Shown: in pieces, positions 42,187-55,435 of the stretch
Position numbering within the stretch: position 1 is the first letter of the stretch
Layout: each line of letters opens with the position of its first letter
Assembly (NCBI RefSeq): GCF_018691265.1
Contig: NW_024881278.1
Location: forward strand, 2,804,001-2,868,000
Reading direction: 5' to 3'
From: Tyto alba
Lineage: Eukaryota; Chordata; Aves; Strigiformes; Tytonidae
Length of the DNA: 64,000 nucleotides
Notes under the pieces: generated by a model
Seen by the model: the letters and a program-made list of their open reading frames with translations, nothing else
Told to the model about the DNA's origin: nothing
Database searches by the model: none
Translations under genes and position numbers: made by a program

Positions 42187-42219
42187 TTTTTTTTTTTTTT
42201 TTTTTTTTTAAAAAAAAAA
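42187..42219. repeat. T24-A9 tract
   Basis: Twenty-four T are directly followed by nine A, a self-complementary arrangement that can fold back. Confidence 0.85.
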
Positions 42220-45200
42220 TTAAATTATCCAATTCCAGTATGATTTCCCATATATCTGAGGCCAGATAAACACAGCGGGACAGTATAAAAACTCCTGGAC
42301 TCCATGAGTGTTTTTCTAGCAACTTTGAAATACTCTGTATAAAATTATTCAGAAGTTGTCCAGTCTGCTTTAGGGCTGGCCTACTCCATGCCTTTCATCA
42401 AGGTCTCCTCAACCTCTCTGCCATAAATGAACTTCCTACCAAAACTCTGCAAGTCTAGCCTCTTCTCTGGTAGCCAGGATCACCCACTTAGCCACAGGAT
42501 GCAGGGTGCTGACCGAATTTTGGATATGCTGACCATATATCTACCAAGAACAAAGGAGGTCACAAATGTAAATTTTTTCTGTTTACTTGGAAGGCATCAC
42601 CTTGGGAATAAATTTTGCAAAAATCCTCCTCCAGTAGCAAGTTTCCTTTAGCAAAGCTAGCTCAGGCTTTGGGATAATCTTCTTTCAACATACCCCCCCG
42701 CCACCTCCCCTTTTTTTTGTAACCTGAAGTCACAAAAATAAAGACCACATTTGAGTAGAAAAACAGAAGTCACTGTATGGACATACTCTTTTTAGAATGC
42801 CAGCTTTATTTTGCCAGTTCAGGTCTGACAGCTTTGCATTTTGTCACTTGATGTGAATAGGTTGAAACAACCTGAAACCAAGCTACACACAAACTTGTGT
42901 ACAGCACCAAATCTGCCCTGTCACTTGCCATCAATGACTGCAGTGCACTCACCCTGCCTACCGGGCACCAGAAGCACTCTTTCTAAGGGAAACATCCTGC
43001 TTAGAATCACAGTATAGTGAACTGTCAAGTCTTATTTCCCTCCTTAATGGGTTAGCAAACGGGCTGACATTTTTTTCACAAGCATCTAACTTGTGAATTG
43101 ATAGTGTTTACCCTTGGCTATTATTTTTAAGGAAGCCTACTCTGGCCACAGTACAAACACCCCTTTTGCTGCGGGCTGCCCCTTTGTCTAACAACCTGAT
43201 ATATGGAACCTGTTGGCTGGTCCACTGCTCACACAGAGATGAGCCTCCCCCGATAGAGAGCTCAAACTTTCACTAGTTTCCATTCAGGCTAAAAGTGGCC
43301 ATGTTAAAAAAAGTTCAAAGAACTGGCAAACAATTCCAGAGTCCGAGAGAAATAACAAATTGCTAGAGGAAATCTTCATCTGGCACAAAAAAGCCTCTAC
43401 TGGTATGGTGGGAAAGCATTGTTTTCCACGTACCCCTTAGCTATGCCAGCAACAGTCTTCAGAAGAGTAGCACTTCTACAATAACGTGCCCTTCGCACAG
43501 TGAGCAGGCATCTCTTTGTGCACAGCCAAGGGGAAGACGGGAAGGTACGATGTATATCCTCTGACCTGAACAGGATGGGTGCAGTGGGGTGAGTCCTTCC
43601 TGATGGCAGGCTGATCTGGAAAGCAGAGAAAAAAGGGGCTGCTCTATGTAAAAAAAAAACCAACCAAACAAACAAAAAACCCACAACCAAACTGAAACGG
43701 AATCTTTCCAACTACCAGGACAGCGTCAACCCAGCTTCTGTCCGAACCTCACATCGATAATGCCCTGGGGAACCTGCTCTGCTCCAGCCCTAGGCAATAT
43801 GGACCAGGGTGCTTTCAAAAGGTTTGTGGCTGCAAAGTAAGAGAATCGGGGTGAGAGGTAAGATGCACATTCAGTTCTATGTAAAGAAATGCGGCCCCTA
43901 AAGAAGTGCTGCCTTCTCACTTGTTGGCCTAGATGAGATAAATAACCTTCTGCACAAGAAAAGAGTTGCTTCCTACCAAAGGTGAGGTAGGTACCACACA
44001 TGTGGCTGCTTCAGCTGCCAAGGCACGTGGAAGGAGCTAGCAGGACAAAAGAGACAAGAAGAGATCTGCAGGACTCCCAGGAGGGATCACAGCTATCCCA
44101 GAAATCCCAGTCTCTTCATGGCTGTTGGAAAAAGGACCCTTGTCCCTTCTGCAAGGTCCTTCCTCTTGTATTGAGAATTCTGCGAATCAAAACCTGGAGG
44201 AGTTCAGGAATTATATGCCCATCACTTCATGAAGATGCATTCAAGAAAGCACTGGACAAGCCATTAAGCTAAAGAGCGGCTTCACTGCAACAACTGCCAA
44301 AACCCTATCAATTCCATTTTTACAAGCATTGAACATTGCAGCAACATATTTACTTAAACATAAGTAAAACAGTGAGTTTAAAAATATTTAGCAGTAACTG
44401 CTTTTTTCTATTTTCTCTTAAAAACAGCCCTTAGGTAGATTTGTACTCTCATACATAACAAATTAAACAAATGCATTGCAATTTAACCAGCTAATAGCTA
44501 TCCACGTTCAGAACTGATCTGTTCTGAAAGTATGATAGTTAAACTACCTAAATATTGACACTTTAGTTATGGAAGATGACTTGATGATGTGCTTTAACAG
44601 CGTTATGGGCAAGCAGTAAAACAAACATGTTTTGCCACAGACTTAGGCAGAGAGAGGCTCAGGGAAGCCAGCGAGAGAAGGAAAGTAAGAGATAAGATAG
44701 AGTGGTGAAAGGCAAAAGTTGGTATCAGTGAGATCTGGTGCTGAGTATGTCCCTTATATGTTACTTTGCAAATACAATGGACATGCAAAAACAGGCTGGA
44801 AAAAATCCTCTGAGGAGAAAAACCTATAGCCTTATATGCCCCTCTCGAGTATCTTCTTTAGCAATCTTGCATTTGGTTTCAGTGTAATATGAACAGACCT
44901 ATCTACTTACAAAAGCTCCCCTCTTCCCACCAGCCTTGTTTGTTATTTTATGTGTTTCTGCATCATTTGCAGAGTTTGCTTTGATCTACATTCCTCCTGG
45001 ATGTGCGGTTTCCTTTTCGGCTACCAAAAGGAAAACTGTTTGGTTTGAGAATATGGTTATTTTGAAGCTCCGCTGGCCCAAAATACCTATTTTTAATCCA
45101 AATGAGCACAGCTCAGTGCTTTCAGTTTTTCAGTGCTGGTTGCCTTCCTTTCAGGAAAAACCTTTTCGAAACAATAAGTGACCTCTTCGTACTCTAATAA

Positions 45201-48200
45201 AATCGCCAAACTGGAATCCTAGCTGGCATAAATGAGAGCATTCTGTTTGCTACAGCTGAGTTTGAGTATTTACACTTATGCGTAATTTGACCCTTGAACT
45301 GCTTTTATTTTAGCACCATCCTGAAATGGTCAGTATTTTGTTCCACATCTGACGCCCAACAACACATACCATGCTGCTCTAAAACATCATCAGAAGAGCT
45401 AATTATGAATTCTCTCAATATTTCTCTATTACAGACCCAATCTGTCTTCCACTGATGGCAGAATTCCTGCTGCCTCCAAGGGTTGGCTGGGCTTTGGTGC
45501 ATTTGTAATATGACTGTAAATCCTTCTGCATACAATATGTGATGTTTAATGTAAAGTCTTGAGCCATTTTAATCCTTCCTCCTTCTCTAAGAAGCATCAC
45601 AACGCCACCACACTAGGAATAGTCCATAGACAAAACACAGTTCATAAATAACAGGTAAACAATCTTCAAATGAGAAGACAGGACACATCCTTGGAATGAC
45701 TCTTTGACTGGGAAACAGGATATATTCTTCAAGGACCTTGCAGGAATAGTCCCAGAGGACAATTAGAGATTAGATCTTCTCTTCTGTGGGGTTAGGCCAC
45801 AGGAGTTAACTTGGGAAACAATTCAGATAAACAAAGCGCTAGCAAGAGGAAGGACACTGTTAGATTTTGCTTCTGTGTCTTTACCAGACACGGGCCTCCA
45901 TGTCAAGCTCCACATGAAGAACTTAGTTTCAAATGGTAACAGAGCACTAACTGACGCCATCAGTATTGGAAAGGAGCAACCCCCTATGATTCTGGAGACT
46001 AAATAACTATTGTGAGAAAATTGTTAATGAGATAGCCTAGAATTAGAGTATCCTGATCTGCTGCCTGAAAGTAAGGGCAAACATGGTTAGTATCCCTCAG
46101 CAATACACAACTCCTTCTACAAGAGCCAGTGCAGAAGCTTGGAGATTTATACTCTTTTCACCAGCAGCCTGGGTACTATATGCAGTCAAAGGCAGACGTG
46201 CTCTCTATGAATAATTTTTGGTTTAAGAAAAAATCGATGAGGGAAATTTGTATTCAAGAGCACACGGACACTGCCACATGTAGGGCTGCATAAGTAGCGG
46301 GGAAAACAGTGTTCCTACTTAGCAAGAAGAAAAACATTCCTCCTAAAAACACAGATATGCCCACTTTACCAGAGTAAATATTAAGAAAACAATTATCAAG
46401 GATCAGTAACTGAAATGTATAAGAATAGCTCCTCTTTTTCATACAGATATATATGAGGGGGAAAAAAGCAAATACATGAAGCAGTGTATATGCCCAGCCT
46501 TGTAAGCCTATATGAATTATGAAGCAGCTTTGCTGTAAGAGGAGACACATATATAGAAGATCCAAACTTCTAAGCTGCTCTGTATCCAATCTAAAATTAA
46601 GAAAATGGAGGCCGTTTCCCACTAAGTGTATGTGAATGAGGCTATCGCAGATTCTAATGTAAAACAGTGGTTTTCTGTACACGCTCCTTTGAAACACATT
46701 TCTCTGTATTTTTAAAATATAAGGCTTTAATAATAAACATACATTAGAGCATAGTGATGGCGCTCTGTGTGGCTCATTCTGTGAAGCCAGGTTCCCTGTC
46801 TCAGAAAGTGAGAAGACTGAAATACCTCAGAAGAGAATTAGTACTTGAGGCACCCAAAGAGTAGTGCCAGTGGGTGATCCAGGGAAACACCTGGCTTCTT
46901 TTTACTAGATTTAAAGTATCTAGAAACATATATAAATTGTAAATCTCAGATAAATAAGATAAAAGCAGGAAGCACCACATGTCCCAGAAGGGCAATGCAG
47001 TACAAAAGCAGCACACCAGGGATACCCCAAAGCAGACCCCAAAGAGCAGTGTCTGTCCTGCTTGCCCGCCATCCTCTGCACTGCCAGGACCACAGCTTGC
47101 ATCCTTAAGACTTGAAACTGATCCACTTCAGTGATTAGGCTGATCCAAGGACACGGACAGAAGAGCAGGATTTAATGGGCAGGCAGGCAGGAAAAGTCTT
47201 TTAACACTTTAGAAAACATTGACTTGGTGGAAGGAATTGGCTAGCTCAAGGGATTAGTAATGAGATACTGAGCCCCTTAGCTCTAGGTCACCACACTGAA
47301 TCTGGTCCAGGTCAGTAGAAATCAAAAGCTGTTGCTGTTCTGTGGCCTTCAGGAAGTCAGCTGGTGGTCCCATCCCAGCTACTACTGGCAAAATACCTGA
47401 ACCGTCAATACCGGTAACAGTTGGCAGCACCAGGAAAGGTTTAAGACCGGCCTGGTACAGGAAAAGACTGAGCAGGGAAAGATGTCTCAACAAACACACT
47501 GGGCTGGGCCTCAAGAAAAATGAGAAAACAAGCTCCCTGATCATCTACAGATTTCCAGCGTGACTTGGGGCATTAGATTAAGGACCCTGTTCAAGCAAAC
47601 TTTGTTTCCTCACTGCTATGGTCTCCACAAGGCGTTTGCGGCCTAAATGTCTCTGAAGGGCATAGCAATCGCTGACGTTCAGATCCCTGCCTTTAAAATG
47701 GGAGCAACTAGCTCACAGGCTTGCTGTAGGGAGATCCACAGTAGCGGGGTGATTAGCTACAAAAGCTAAACAAGAAGCCAAGATGGGTGAGCAAACCCTC
47801 TCTACCTAAAATCAGTTCCCCTAACTCCAAAGCAAAGCATTTGCTGAGTACGCACAAGGCTCCCATTTGCAAAGCTCTGTGTTTAATGTGCTTAAAAAGA
47901 ACAGATTCCCCTTATAGCAAAAAAGTACTCCCAAAGCCCCCCATATTTCCACTGTTGCCCAGCAGAGCAGTATCAAAGAATCCAGCTGCTCCCAGCTTTT
48001 ATCCCACCTAGGATGAAATTTTAATTTCATCTGTGCTGTGCAGGAGGTCAAAGAGATTATCATAACAGTCCCTTCTGGCCTTAAAAACTATTAAATTGGA
48101 GAGTGAATCACAAGATATGGGTCACTATTGACAGCAGGACAGTAGGCAGCATAGCTTGGTGATAGGGTGTGATATGGCAGGGTAAATCCGATGTTTTTAG

Positions 48201-49104
48201 GCCGTGTGAAGCTGAGAAACTGACATTTTGCCTTCTTTGTTGCCCCTCTGGGACACCGACAGAGATGCAGGTTATTATAATAAAAAGCCCAGTCCACTCT
48301 CAATGCAGCCCAAGAATATTGCCCCTTATGGGAGTGAGCGCGTGAAGGACCGGGAAACACTAGTTATTTTCAAACTGGATTAAGTCTTTCAAAAGCTAAT
48401 AGGTTTCCAATGAGCTGTGGTGTTGCTGCTGCAGCTGCTCTAATTTGAGAATAAAAGAATGCAGGCTTTGTGCCTAGGGACCTGTTATTGATCTGAGCAA
48501 GGAGGATGGGAAGGAAGGGGGTAGAGGAGGGTTATCCTCCTTTCAGCTGGGGTGGGGGCGTTCTTTTCAAAGTCACATTATCTGCTAGTAACAACAAAGC
48601 CTAACCCCATGACATGCTGCTCTATACAGGATTGCACTTGTTGAGAACTAAAAGCATTAGAGAAAAAAAACCTCCTCTGGCAACCTTGCGCAGCTAACTT
48701 CATTGAGGGCCCACGAGACTCAACAGATGGGTCTCGGGACTCCCTCATTAGGAAACGCGCCCGTCCCTTTGCATCTGGTGCCCCGCACTGCTCTGTGCCA
48801 CGCACTCATTAGCGTTGCAGGCTCACAGATTCCTTAGCACGTGCTTCCAATAAATATTGGAAAGAAAGGAGGGGAGGGAAGCCACTGCTTGGAGCAGCAC
48901 GATGAGGGGTCACCCACGAGGCTGGGAAATCCTTCTACACACGCACAGTCTCCCCTGCAGCCCCAGAGCGGGGAGGACAATAAGCGGCAGCCAACCACAA
49001 ATGCGCATTTAAAGGGACAGGTGTGGAATTGCTTCTGTTCACATTGTGGCAGATCCTCATTCGTTCCCCTCTGCCACAGTAAATAAAAATCATCATTACA
49101 TATT

Positions 49105-49107
49105 AAA

Positions 49108-49138
<31 letters not shown>

Positions 49139-49140
49139 CA
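49105..49140. repeat. A9 (CAAAA)n microsatellite
   Basis: Nine A are followed by five CAAAA units. It is a clean pentanucleotide repeat. Confidence 0.85.
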
Positions 49141-52100
49141 ATTCAGGGCAACACACAGACTGTGGACCTGCAAGAGTCTGCGGCCCTTTTCAGACATGAA
49201 GCGGATGCACGCTGGGTGATGCCATCACCTTCAAAGAAATTAGTTGGTTCCAAGGGTCCAATTCTACAGCCAGGCTCTTTTTCTTTCAGGTCTTCACCAA
49301 GCATGTCTTGCTGCTGCAGCGCCACAAATCGGGGATGTCCTTCCTCACACTTGGAATGGTCCATGACTCAGGGCCAACATCAGGAGCAACTGAAGGGCAA
49401 ATCATCTCCCATGAGTTTGAAAAGGTTGTGAGACAGAACGGCTGACAGGGAGGCGGGAAAGCAAAACCTTCCAGGTACTGTTCAAAGAGCAAAGAAAAAC
49501 CTTTAATCAGAGAGGCAGGGTGACAGGGCACTGTGCCTTGCTCCTACTCCCAAGAATAAGGCTTCTTATTTGCAGTCTCTCCGTGACGCCCCTAGCCTAT
49601 TCTTATTCCACTCTTCCTCACTCACTCTTGTTGCGACTATCCGGCTCGTAGTTGCAGGCACTCTGATCACAGCTAACTCCAGAGCGGGACTGGGAGAGGC
49701 TCAAGCGATTAACTGCTGAAGTTGATACAGCCCTTGCTCAAAATGCACTGTTTCAACACCAAAACTCCGAAATCAGAGCAGACTCAGACTCTTCTGAATG
49801 CTGCTGGCTCTAACGTACAGCCTTGTCACACCTCTCACTGCATGATCAGTGACAGAAAAGCCCTCAGTGCACATACAGGTAATATCTGCATGTCAGTGGC
49901 ACTGTTGTAACATGCAGAATTATCGAGTTTGGGTTTTTTTTTCAATTCCCATGTAAAGGATGGGCAGAGAGAAAGCCATTTTTAGCCCCTTTGCCTAGGA
50001 CCTTGTCTTTATCTATACCACCAAGGATGTTAGCCACCCTCCAGGGCCTGTGCTTTATCTGAAAATATTTAGCTGATACAGAAAGGTTCCTTCTGCCAGG
50101 GAGCAGGCAGTGCCAAGGGACTAGATAAACACAGGCCATTGTGCCACTCTACAGACCCCTAACTCCCTGGAGAAACCTTTTCCCTGGGGATCAGCAGGGT
50201 CGCTCCCATCCACCCAACTTTGGGGCCCAACTCACTGGCTGTTCCAGCAGGTTACTTAAGCATGTCCCTTACTTCAAGTTTTTGGTTCCTTGATTTAGGC
50301 ACATTTATTTGGGGGGCTGAATCTGGATTTTAATAATCCTAACTTCTCTAAACGCTTCTTCATGCCAAATGAAGCAATTCCCTGTATATCCTCTGTGCAG
50401 GACTAAGTAAACTCAAGGCCCAGAATATTGGATCAGCCGCGGAATAATGGCGGGCAAGGGCAAGAAGTCATGTGCTGTACCCCAAAATTTAAATTTGCCA
50501 ATCACAGCTCTCTCCTTTTTAGTCATTTCCTTAGTCAAATGACACCCCTGTATACTTGCCTTGCCCCCTTAGGATGTTTGTGATTGAGAACTTACTAAAC
50601 ACATACTATCATATGCATTTAACAATGAAAACCATCTACACGAGAAGAAAACTTCAGACATTTCGATGTTTTCATAACAAGAAAGAGAAACTTGATCTGA
50701 GCACTTACTCAATAAAACTGGCTAAAAGAAGCACCCCTGCAGAAAGCTGGGAAGAAAACCCTACTAGAAACTTGGAGCTCTCTTAAAAGCCTCCGTTGTT
50801 TATTGGAGACGGGGCTCAGCCTTGGCTTCAGTGCGGCCTTTTCTACGACTGACGAGAATAGCTGAGGTTGCTGCTTATCAAATGAAAGTGTCATCTTGTC
50901 TGTGACAGATGTGCCAGCACTGCTCAGTGTCACAGTCTTTGCACCTACTGGAAGCTACTCTAGCTTGATAAGCTGTACCCCCACTCAGATCTACAACTGT
51001 AGCCTCAGCTCTCCCCTGTTTTTAGAAAGCAGGGATTTGAGACCAAATCACTGGTGTTTGGGAATCCCATCACGGGGGAGGATAACTGAAGGACAAAGCA
51101 ATCGGGTTCACAGGTTAACGTGGAAGCATCCAATCCTTGAAGGGTTAACAGAGAAACAACCAGAAAGCAGGTTTCATGTGCATATAAATAAAGGAAACTG
51201 AAGGAGAAACAGTACTACTGGCTGGAATGGGGTAAGGTCTTAATTTTAAGCTGTGACAGAGAGCAATAATGTTATGGATTCAGTTAATTACAGCTGGATA
51301 AAACTTAAAAGCTCTACAATAGATGTATTTTTTGGCTCTACAACTTTTAACTCTTTCAGGGACTTTACTGGTTCTCACTACAGTAATTTCTGAGTATTCC
51401 ACAGTCTTTATTTTTTATTGCTCTCACAGCATCCTTTTAATTAGATTTAGTGCCTCCTTTTAATTCCAGGGAACTAAAGTACAGAAAAACTAAGGTGGGA
51501 ATTGCAAAGTCACGAAACATACATACACCATATACACAACGGGGCTTTGAAACTTTAATTCTCTTAAGCAACATGCTCCAGGGAAGGAGGAAAGTGCGTG
51601 CTTGTAGCAGCAAACTGGATTTGAGATCTGGTCACTAGAGCACCTTCTCTAAACTCTTTTGTCACATTTGGAAAGCTTGCCTAGAGATAAGGCTTTAAGT
51701 AATTGCCTGACTGAAGAACTGAAGCCTTTATGGAAGTAGGCATGCACTGCTCAGTGTTTGGTAAGCTGTACTTTTTCTTCTAACCTCTGCCACTTGCTCA
51801 ACTTTCTCATCAGAGGTAGTTTTCTCTCCCAGTCCATTTGTGAGGTAGCCTAACACGGGATGCGGCCTCCCCACAAAATGCTTTCTAATTGGTTTCTAAA
51901 CATTAAATGATTATGGAAGTGCAATTCCCATTCCACTCAGGTGATGAAAAGCTTTACAGGAGTTCAGTCTCACTTTGTAATTAGAGAAATTAGCTTCTAA
52001 GTTTAGATCACTCAACTGTGCAAATGGGTTCATCTGCTGGAATGTGTTGCTCTGAAATGTGTGTCAGCCAAGCAGCACGGCACGGTCCCTATCTCTGCCT

Positions 52101-52799
52101 CCGCGACACTCGCCCAAGTGGGGAGGTCAGTTCCAGTACAGCAAGAGGAAAATAAAGTGTTACGGGTGTATTATAGGAAAGGCCTTATCTAAAAGCTCCC
52201 TCATCCGCGATTGACTGTAGTGATACATTCTTCTCCTCGGAATAGGGAAGCTTAACTCCTAGATAAAGGATTATCCAAGCGGATGAAATCTGCACTCTTT
52301 CACGGTTTGTCCAGAGCTATACCTAAAACTGCAGCAAATTAATTTTAGAGGGTGGCTAATTTCGAGAAGCAAAACAACTTTTATGAAAATCTAGAGAAAC
52401 AAAGGGCTCCTCCAGCCTCTTCGTTTGCCGTGAAATGAGGTCGTCGGGCTTTATGAATTCTTCATGACTGCAGATTCCACATTTCAACAGATTCTATTCT
52501 GGTAGCCCTTTCTACTGGTTTATCGAAGGCTGATGCAGGATCAGGCCTCCGTGATTATGCAACTGTCTTGAGCTGCATTACAGTAGTAAACAAAAGTTTA
52601 GTCTCTGGCTTGACAATGAGATGGATCAGGTCCCTGAACGAAGAGTTTTTCCAAGGGCGCCATTCCAAGCTTACCTTCAGGTATCACAAATCTAAGGAAA
52701 TCCTGCGGGATTGTTCACAGCCATGATTCAATGACTCACTGAGCTTTAAAAGGAAATTACAACTTTCCTAACACAAAGAACTGACTTCACGACACCTGA

Positions 52800-52814
52800 C
52801 CCCCCCCCCCCCCC
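52800..52814. repeat. C15 homopolymer
   Basis: A C15 run outside the CpG island, at the start of a locally GC-richer stretch (52815-52920). Confidence 0.85.
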
Positions 52815-53378
52815 GTAAGCCAGGCGCTCCCTCTAAAGGCTGCGATCCTCATCCCACCGAGGCCCTGGGCATTCTCCCAGTGGCTTCAGTGAAGCGGGAT
52901 CTGACTCTGTGTCAGGGAACTGATTCAGGCCCAGAGCGATGTACGGTCTGCAGCACTGGACCTTGGCGCCCCAGATGTTTATAACCGCTTCTAATGTGGA
53001 CGTAATCTAATTATGTCAGAATAGGAAGATTAGGAGGAAGTAACTTTACGCAATGTATAAAGCTGAGTGCCAGACATGGAAAAGTTCTTCGCCAGCCTCA
53101 AAGGAACACACGTTGGCTCTGTGCCTCCTGAGACATGGACAAGCAGAGCGCTGCAGCAGGAATTTGACGTGCACCAGGCTCGGGCTACTCAAAGCAACTA
53201 CAACTGAGGCCCCCCTGTGCACAGGCAGCAATTTGTACATTGCTGTGCACGTAGTGAAAAGGGCATCTTAAAAAGATCCGTAATGCACCATGCTCAATCG
53301 GTTTTCAGTGCTGCTGTGCAGGGGCTAAAGATCTGGCCTTGAGAACTCAGTGAAGAAAAGCAGGAGATAGGACTTCAA

Positions 53379-53455
53379 GGGTGAAATTCTGGCCTTAATA
53401 AGTTAAGGAGATTTTACTCCTGCCTTCCACGAGGTCAAAATTTCCTTCAGGGCTG
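53379..53455. repeat. Decayed palindromic repeat (GGGTGAAATTCTGGCC)
   Basis: GGGTGAAATTCTGGCCTTAA faces GAGGTCAAAATTTCC across about 50 bp, with a TTTTACTCCTGCC centre. It fits a palindromic sauropsid repeat with gtgaaatcctggcc arms. It lies about 25 bp before the antisense MIR-like fragment. Confidence 0.42.
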
Positions 53456-53479
53456 CGAGGGAGAGGGTTTGCAATGCGC

Positions 53480-53640
53480 TTCTGCACATGACTCACACTC
53501 TGCCTTGGTTTACCTATCGGTAATACTTTGCGTCTCAAGCCATTGGGAGGCTTAATTCGTTAGTGCTTGCAAAGCACTTTAAGTTGTTGGACGAGTAATT
53601 CTGATGAAGGGCAGCTACACTGCTGAGTCACAAGCACTGT
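53480..53640 (-). mobile_element. MIR/CORE-SINE-like fragment, antisense
   Basis: On the + strand, GCCTTGGTTTACCTATCGGTAA is followed by TACTTTGCG, GGGAGGCTTAATTCGTTAG, TGCTTGCAAAGCACTTTAAG and GATGAAGGGCAGC. This is the order of an antisense MIR-type element as found in reptiles and birds (cctcagtttacccatctgta, gttgtgaggcttaattaat, gtaaagcgctttgag). Confidence 0.6.
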
Positions 53641-53649
53641 GGGAACCAG

Positions 53650-54320
53650 AACCCTGGATTTCCTAAGCACTGGAGTCAAACAGGCGGAGTAACCTTTTGC
53701 AGAAAGGCCAACTCCAGACCTGCCCTAAAGGTAGGGAGCATACCAGCAAGCAGCAGGGTACGGAAAGGCCCAGAGGAGCACATGTGTGGCACTTGTGAAT
53801 GAGTAACATTTAAATAGGCTGCGGAAGCTAACCAACAGCCGCTGAAAAAAAAAGGAGAGAGGCACGGGTTCCTGTATCACCAAACTGCAGCCGCGTTGTG
53901 GATAAAACACAATGAAGGTTTACCAGCCTAAGAAAAGTTAATGACTCCAAGTAAGGAACAACCGATCCTGTTAGAACTTCTGAATGAGGCTGGAAGTATT
54001 CGGCAACTGCGCAGCTGACAGGCGTGCCAAAATTGCTGGTATGTAATCTAAGTTTTGAACTCACAAATGGGAAGTGATCTGCAGGATTCTGATGAAAGTA
54101 TGAGCATGGTTCTAAACACTGCCAGCTTCACAGCCTTAGACACTCAGTAACAGGACAGACATCACCACAGCCAAGAGCAAGCATGCACTTTGCTTTGGCC
54201 ATAGGAAATGAAAACAAAGGATATAAAATTAGGTCAGAAATCTTGTTTTCCTCTATACCACTGACTCTGGCGTATAAAATAGACATTTACACACCTACTG
54301 CGTTAGATCAGGGTGGAATA
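53650..54320. other. JAG1-proximal upstream block, no gene seen
   Basis: Sequence between the MIR-like fragment and the old sauropsid repeat. Nothing recognisable is seen. An open frame that starts at 54183 and continues into the repeat and CpG island is fortuitous: it crosses the T23 run and the repeat. Confidence 0.65.
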
Positions 54321-54328
54321 GGAGATAG

Positions 54329-54505
54329 CGACATAAGAATAGCTGTTCTGGGTCAGACCGAACGTCATGTAGGCCAGGTTCCTGTCTCCAGCGCCTCAGG
54401 AAGAAAGGGACAGCGATGTAGTGACAGTTCCCAGCACACTCGCCCAACTTCTAGATCAGCAGCTCAGGGACTTCCCGAACCAACCAGAGACAAAGTTAGG
54501 GCTGG
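54329..54505 (+). mobile_element. Old interspersed repeat of sauropsid type
   Basis: The stretch starts ACATAAGAATAGC, then CTGGGTCAGACCGAACG and a GGCCAGGTTCCTGTCTCC segment. It resembles an abundant interspersed repeat of birds, turtles and crocodiles whose copies carry a CTGGGTCAGACCAAAGGTCC-type core. I cannot name the family with certainty (CR1 tail or SINE). The CTTCCCGAACC near its end fits the same family. A T23 run follows at 54510. Confidence 0.55.
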
Positions 54506-54509
54506 TGGA

Positions 54510-54532
54510 TTTTTTTTTTTTTTTTTTTTTTT
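54510..54532. repeat. T23 homopolymer
   Basis: Twenty-three T residues lie directly after the old interspersed repeat. This could be a separate insertion's tail on the minus strand or simple slippage. Confidence 0.85.
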
Positions 54533-54984
54533 GGTTCAATGCCCTTTGATGCATAGCTCTTCCTCTGGGAGCTCGCCCGAACACTTTCTGCTACTGTGCA
54601 AAGTGCTGGGCTTCTCACCGTCCTGTGGCAAGGAGTCCCACCTGGCTACGGGCCTCCGGATCCCGCTCCTGCAAGACGTGGCTGACAAACCTCAGCACAC
54701 ACTGGAGGTTGGGCAGCCAGGCCGTGGGTCTCCAGCGCCGGGAGCCGAGGAGCCTCAGCACCCATCCAGTGCTGCCACCCCCGGACCGGGCCGTCTATCC
54801 CTCCTTCCCCTTCGGGGAGCCCAAACCCGCTCCCGGGCAGCGCCGTCCCCTCAGCGGCCACCGCCCCGTAACGGCTGCGCTGCCCTCAGGTAACGCGGGG
54901 CGGGAAGGCGGGCGGCTGCCGGCCGAGCGCAGAGGAGATTTTTTTCCATTGCAAAAGCGACCCCCGCCAAGGCTTCATTTTTAT

Positions 54985-55003
54985 TTTTATTTTTTTTTTT
55001 TTT
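54985..55003. repeat. T-rich tract in the CpG island
   Basis: A T-rich tract with interspersed A interrupts GC-rich DNA about 1.1 kb before the JAG1 start codon. Confidence 0.7.
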
Positions 55004-55389
55004 CCCCTTCCACCAACCCCGAGGAGGGAAAAGGGGCTAGGGCTCCCGCTCCCGGGCAAGGGAGGCTCCGCGCGTCCCCTCAGCGAGCGGCGGGCGGGAA
55101 AAGCCCTCGCCCTCTCCGCCGCGGCGGCGCTGCCCTCAGAGCGCCCGCTCGCCGCTCCCGGGCCGCCCCAGCGGCAGGCGGCTGCTGCTCCAGGTAGCCC
55201 GGGAGGCACCTGCGGAGAGGAGCCGGGCGTCCCCAGGGAGGCGGGGCGGCCGGCCGCGACCCCCGCGGCCGGGGCCCGCCGCCTCCCTCAGGAGGAGCAG
55301 CCGCCGCCCGCGGCCGGGTGGCCAAGCCCTCCCCTGCCCGCGCTCTCTCCTCCGCCTTTCTCCTGCCGATACCTGCCTCGCCTTGCCTT

Positions 55390-55406
55390 CCCCCCCCCCC
55401 CCCCCC
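55390..55406. repeat. C17 homopolymer
   Basis: Seventeen C residues are followed by TCC units in the CpG island upstream of JAG1. The minus strand is a G run able to form quadruplex structure. Confidence 0.85.
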
Positions 55407-55435
55407 TCCTCCTCCTGCCATTCTCCTCCCTCCTT

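Larger units (their letters stand above)
41110..53370. other. Intergenic block, no gene seen
   Basis: Mixed AT-rich DNA with simple repeats. GC-richer patches occur at 43400-44280 and 48600-49500. High-complexity stretches that look like conserved non-coding DNA lie at 48365-48480, 51880-52010 and 52330-52500. A CATTCAAGAAAGCACTGGAC segment near 44229 may be a trace of another CR1, but too little is left to call it. No coding exon is recognised. Confidence 0.66.

Noticed and set aside
43004..43030. AGAATCACAG stretch resembling the end of an antisense CR1
   Set aside because: The similarity covers only about ten bases and no other CR1 landmark is adjacent.
46254..46697. 147-codon minus-strand open frame with hydrophobic segments
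   Set aside because: Hydrophobic runs are common when AT-rich DNA is translated. No family match, splice context or transcript signal is visible.
54183..54893. 236-codon + strand open frame upstream of JAG1
   Set aside because: It crosses an old interspersed repeat, a T23 run coding poly-phenylalanine and GC-rich promoter DNA. No domain and no sensible exon structure.
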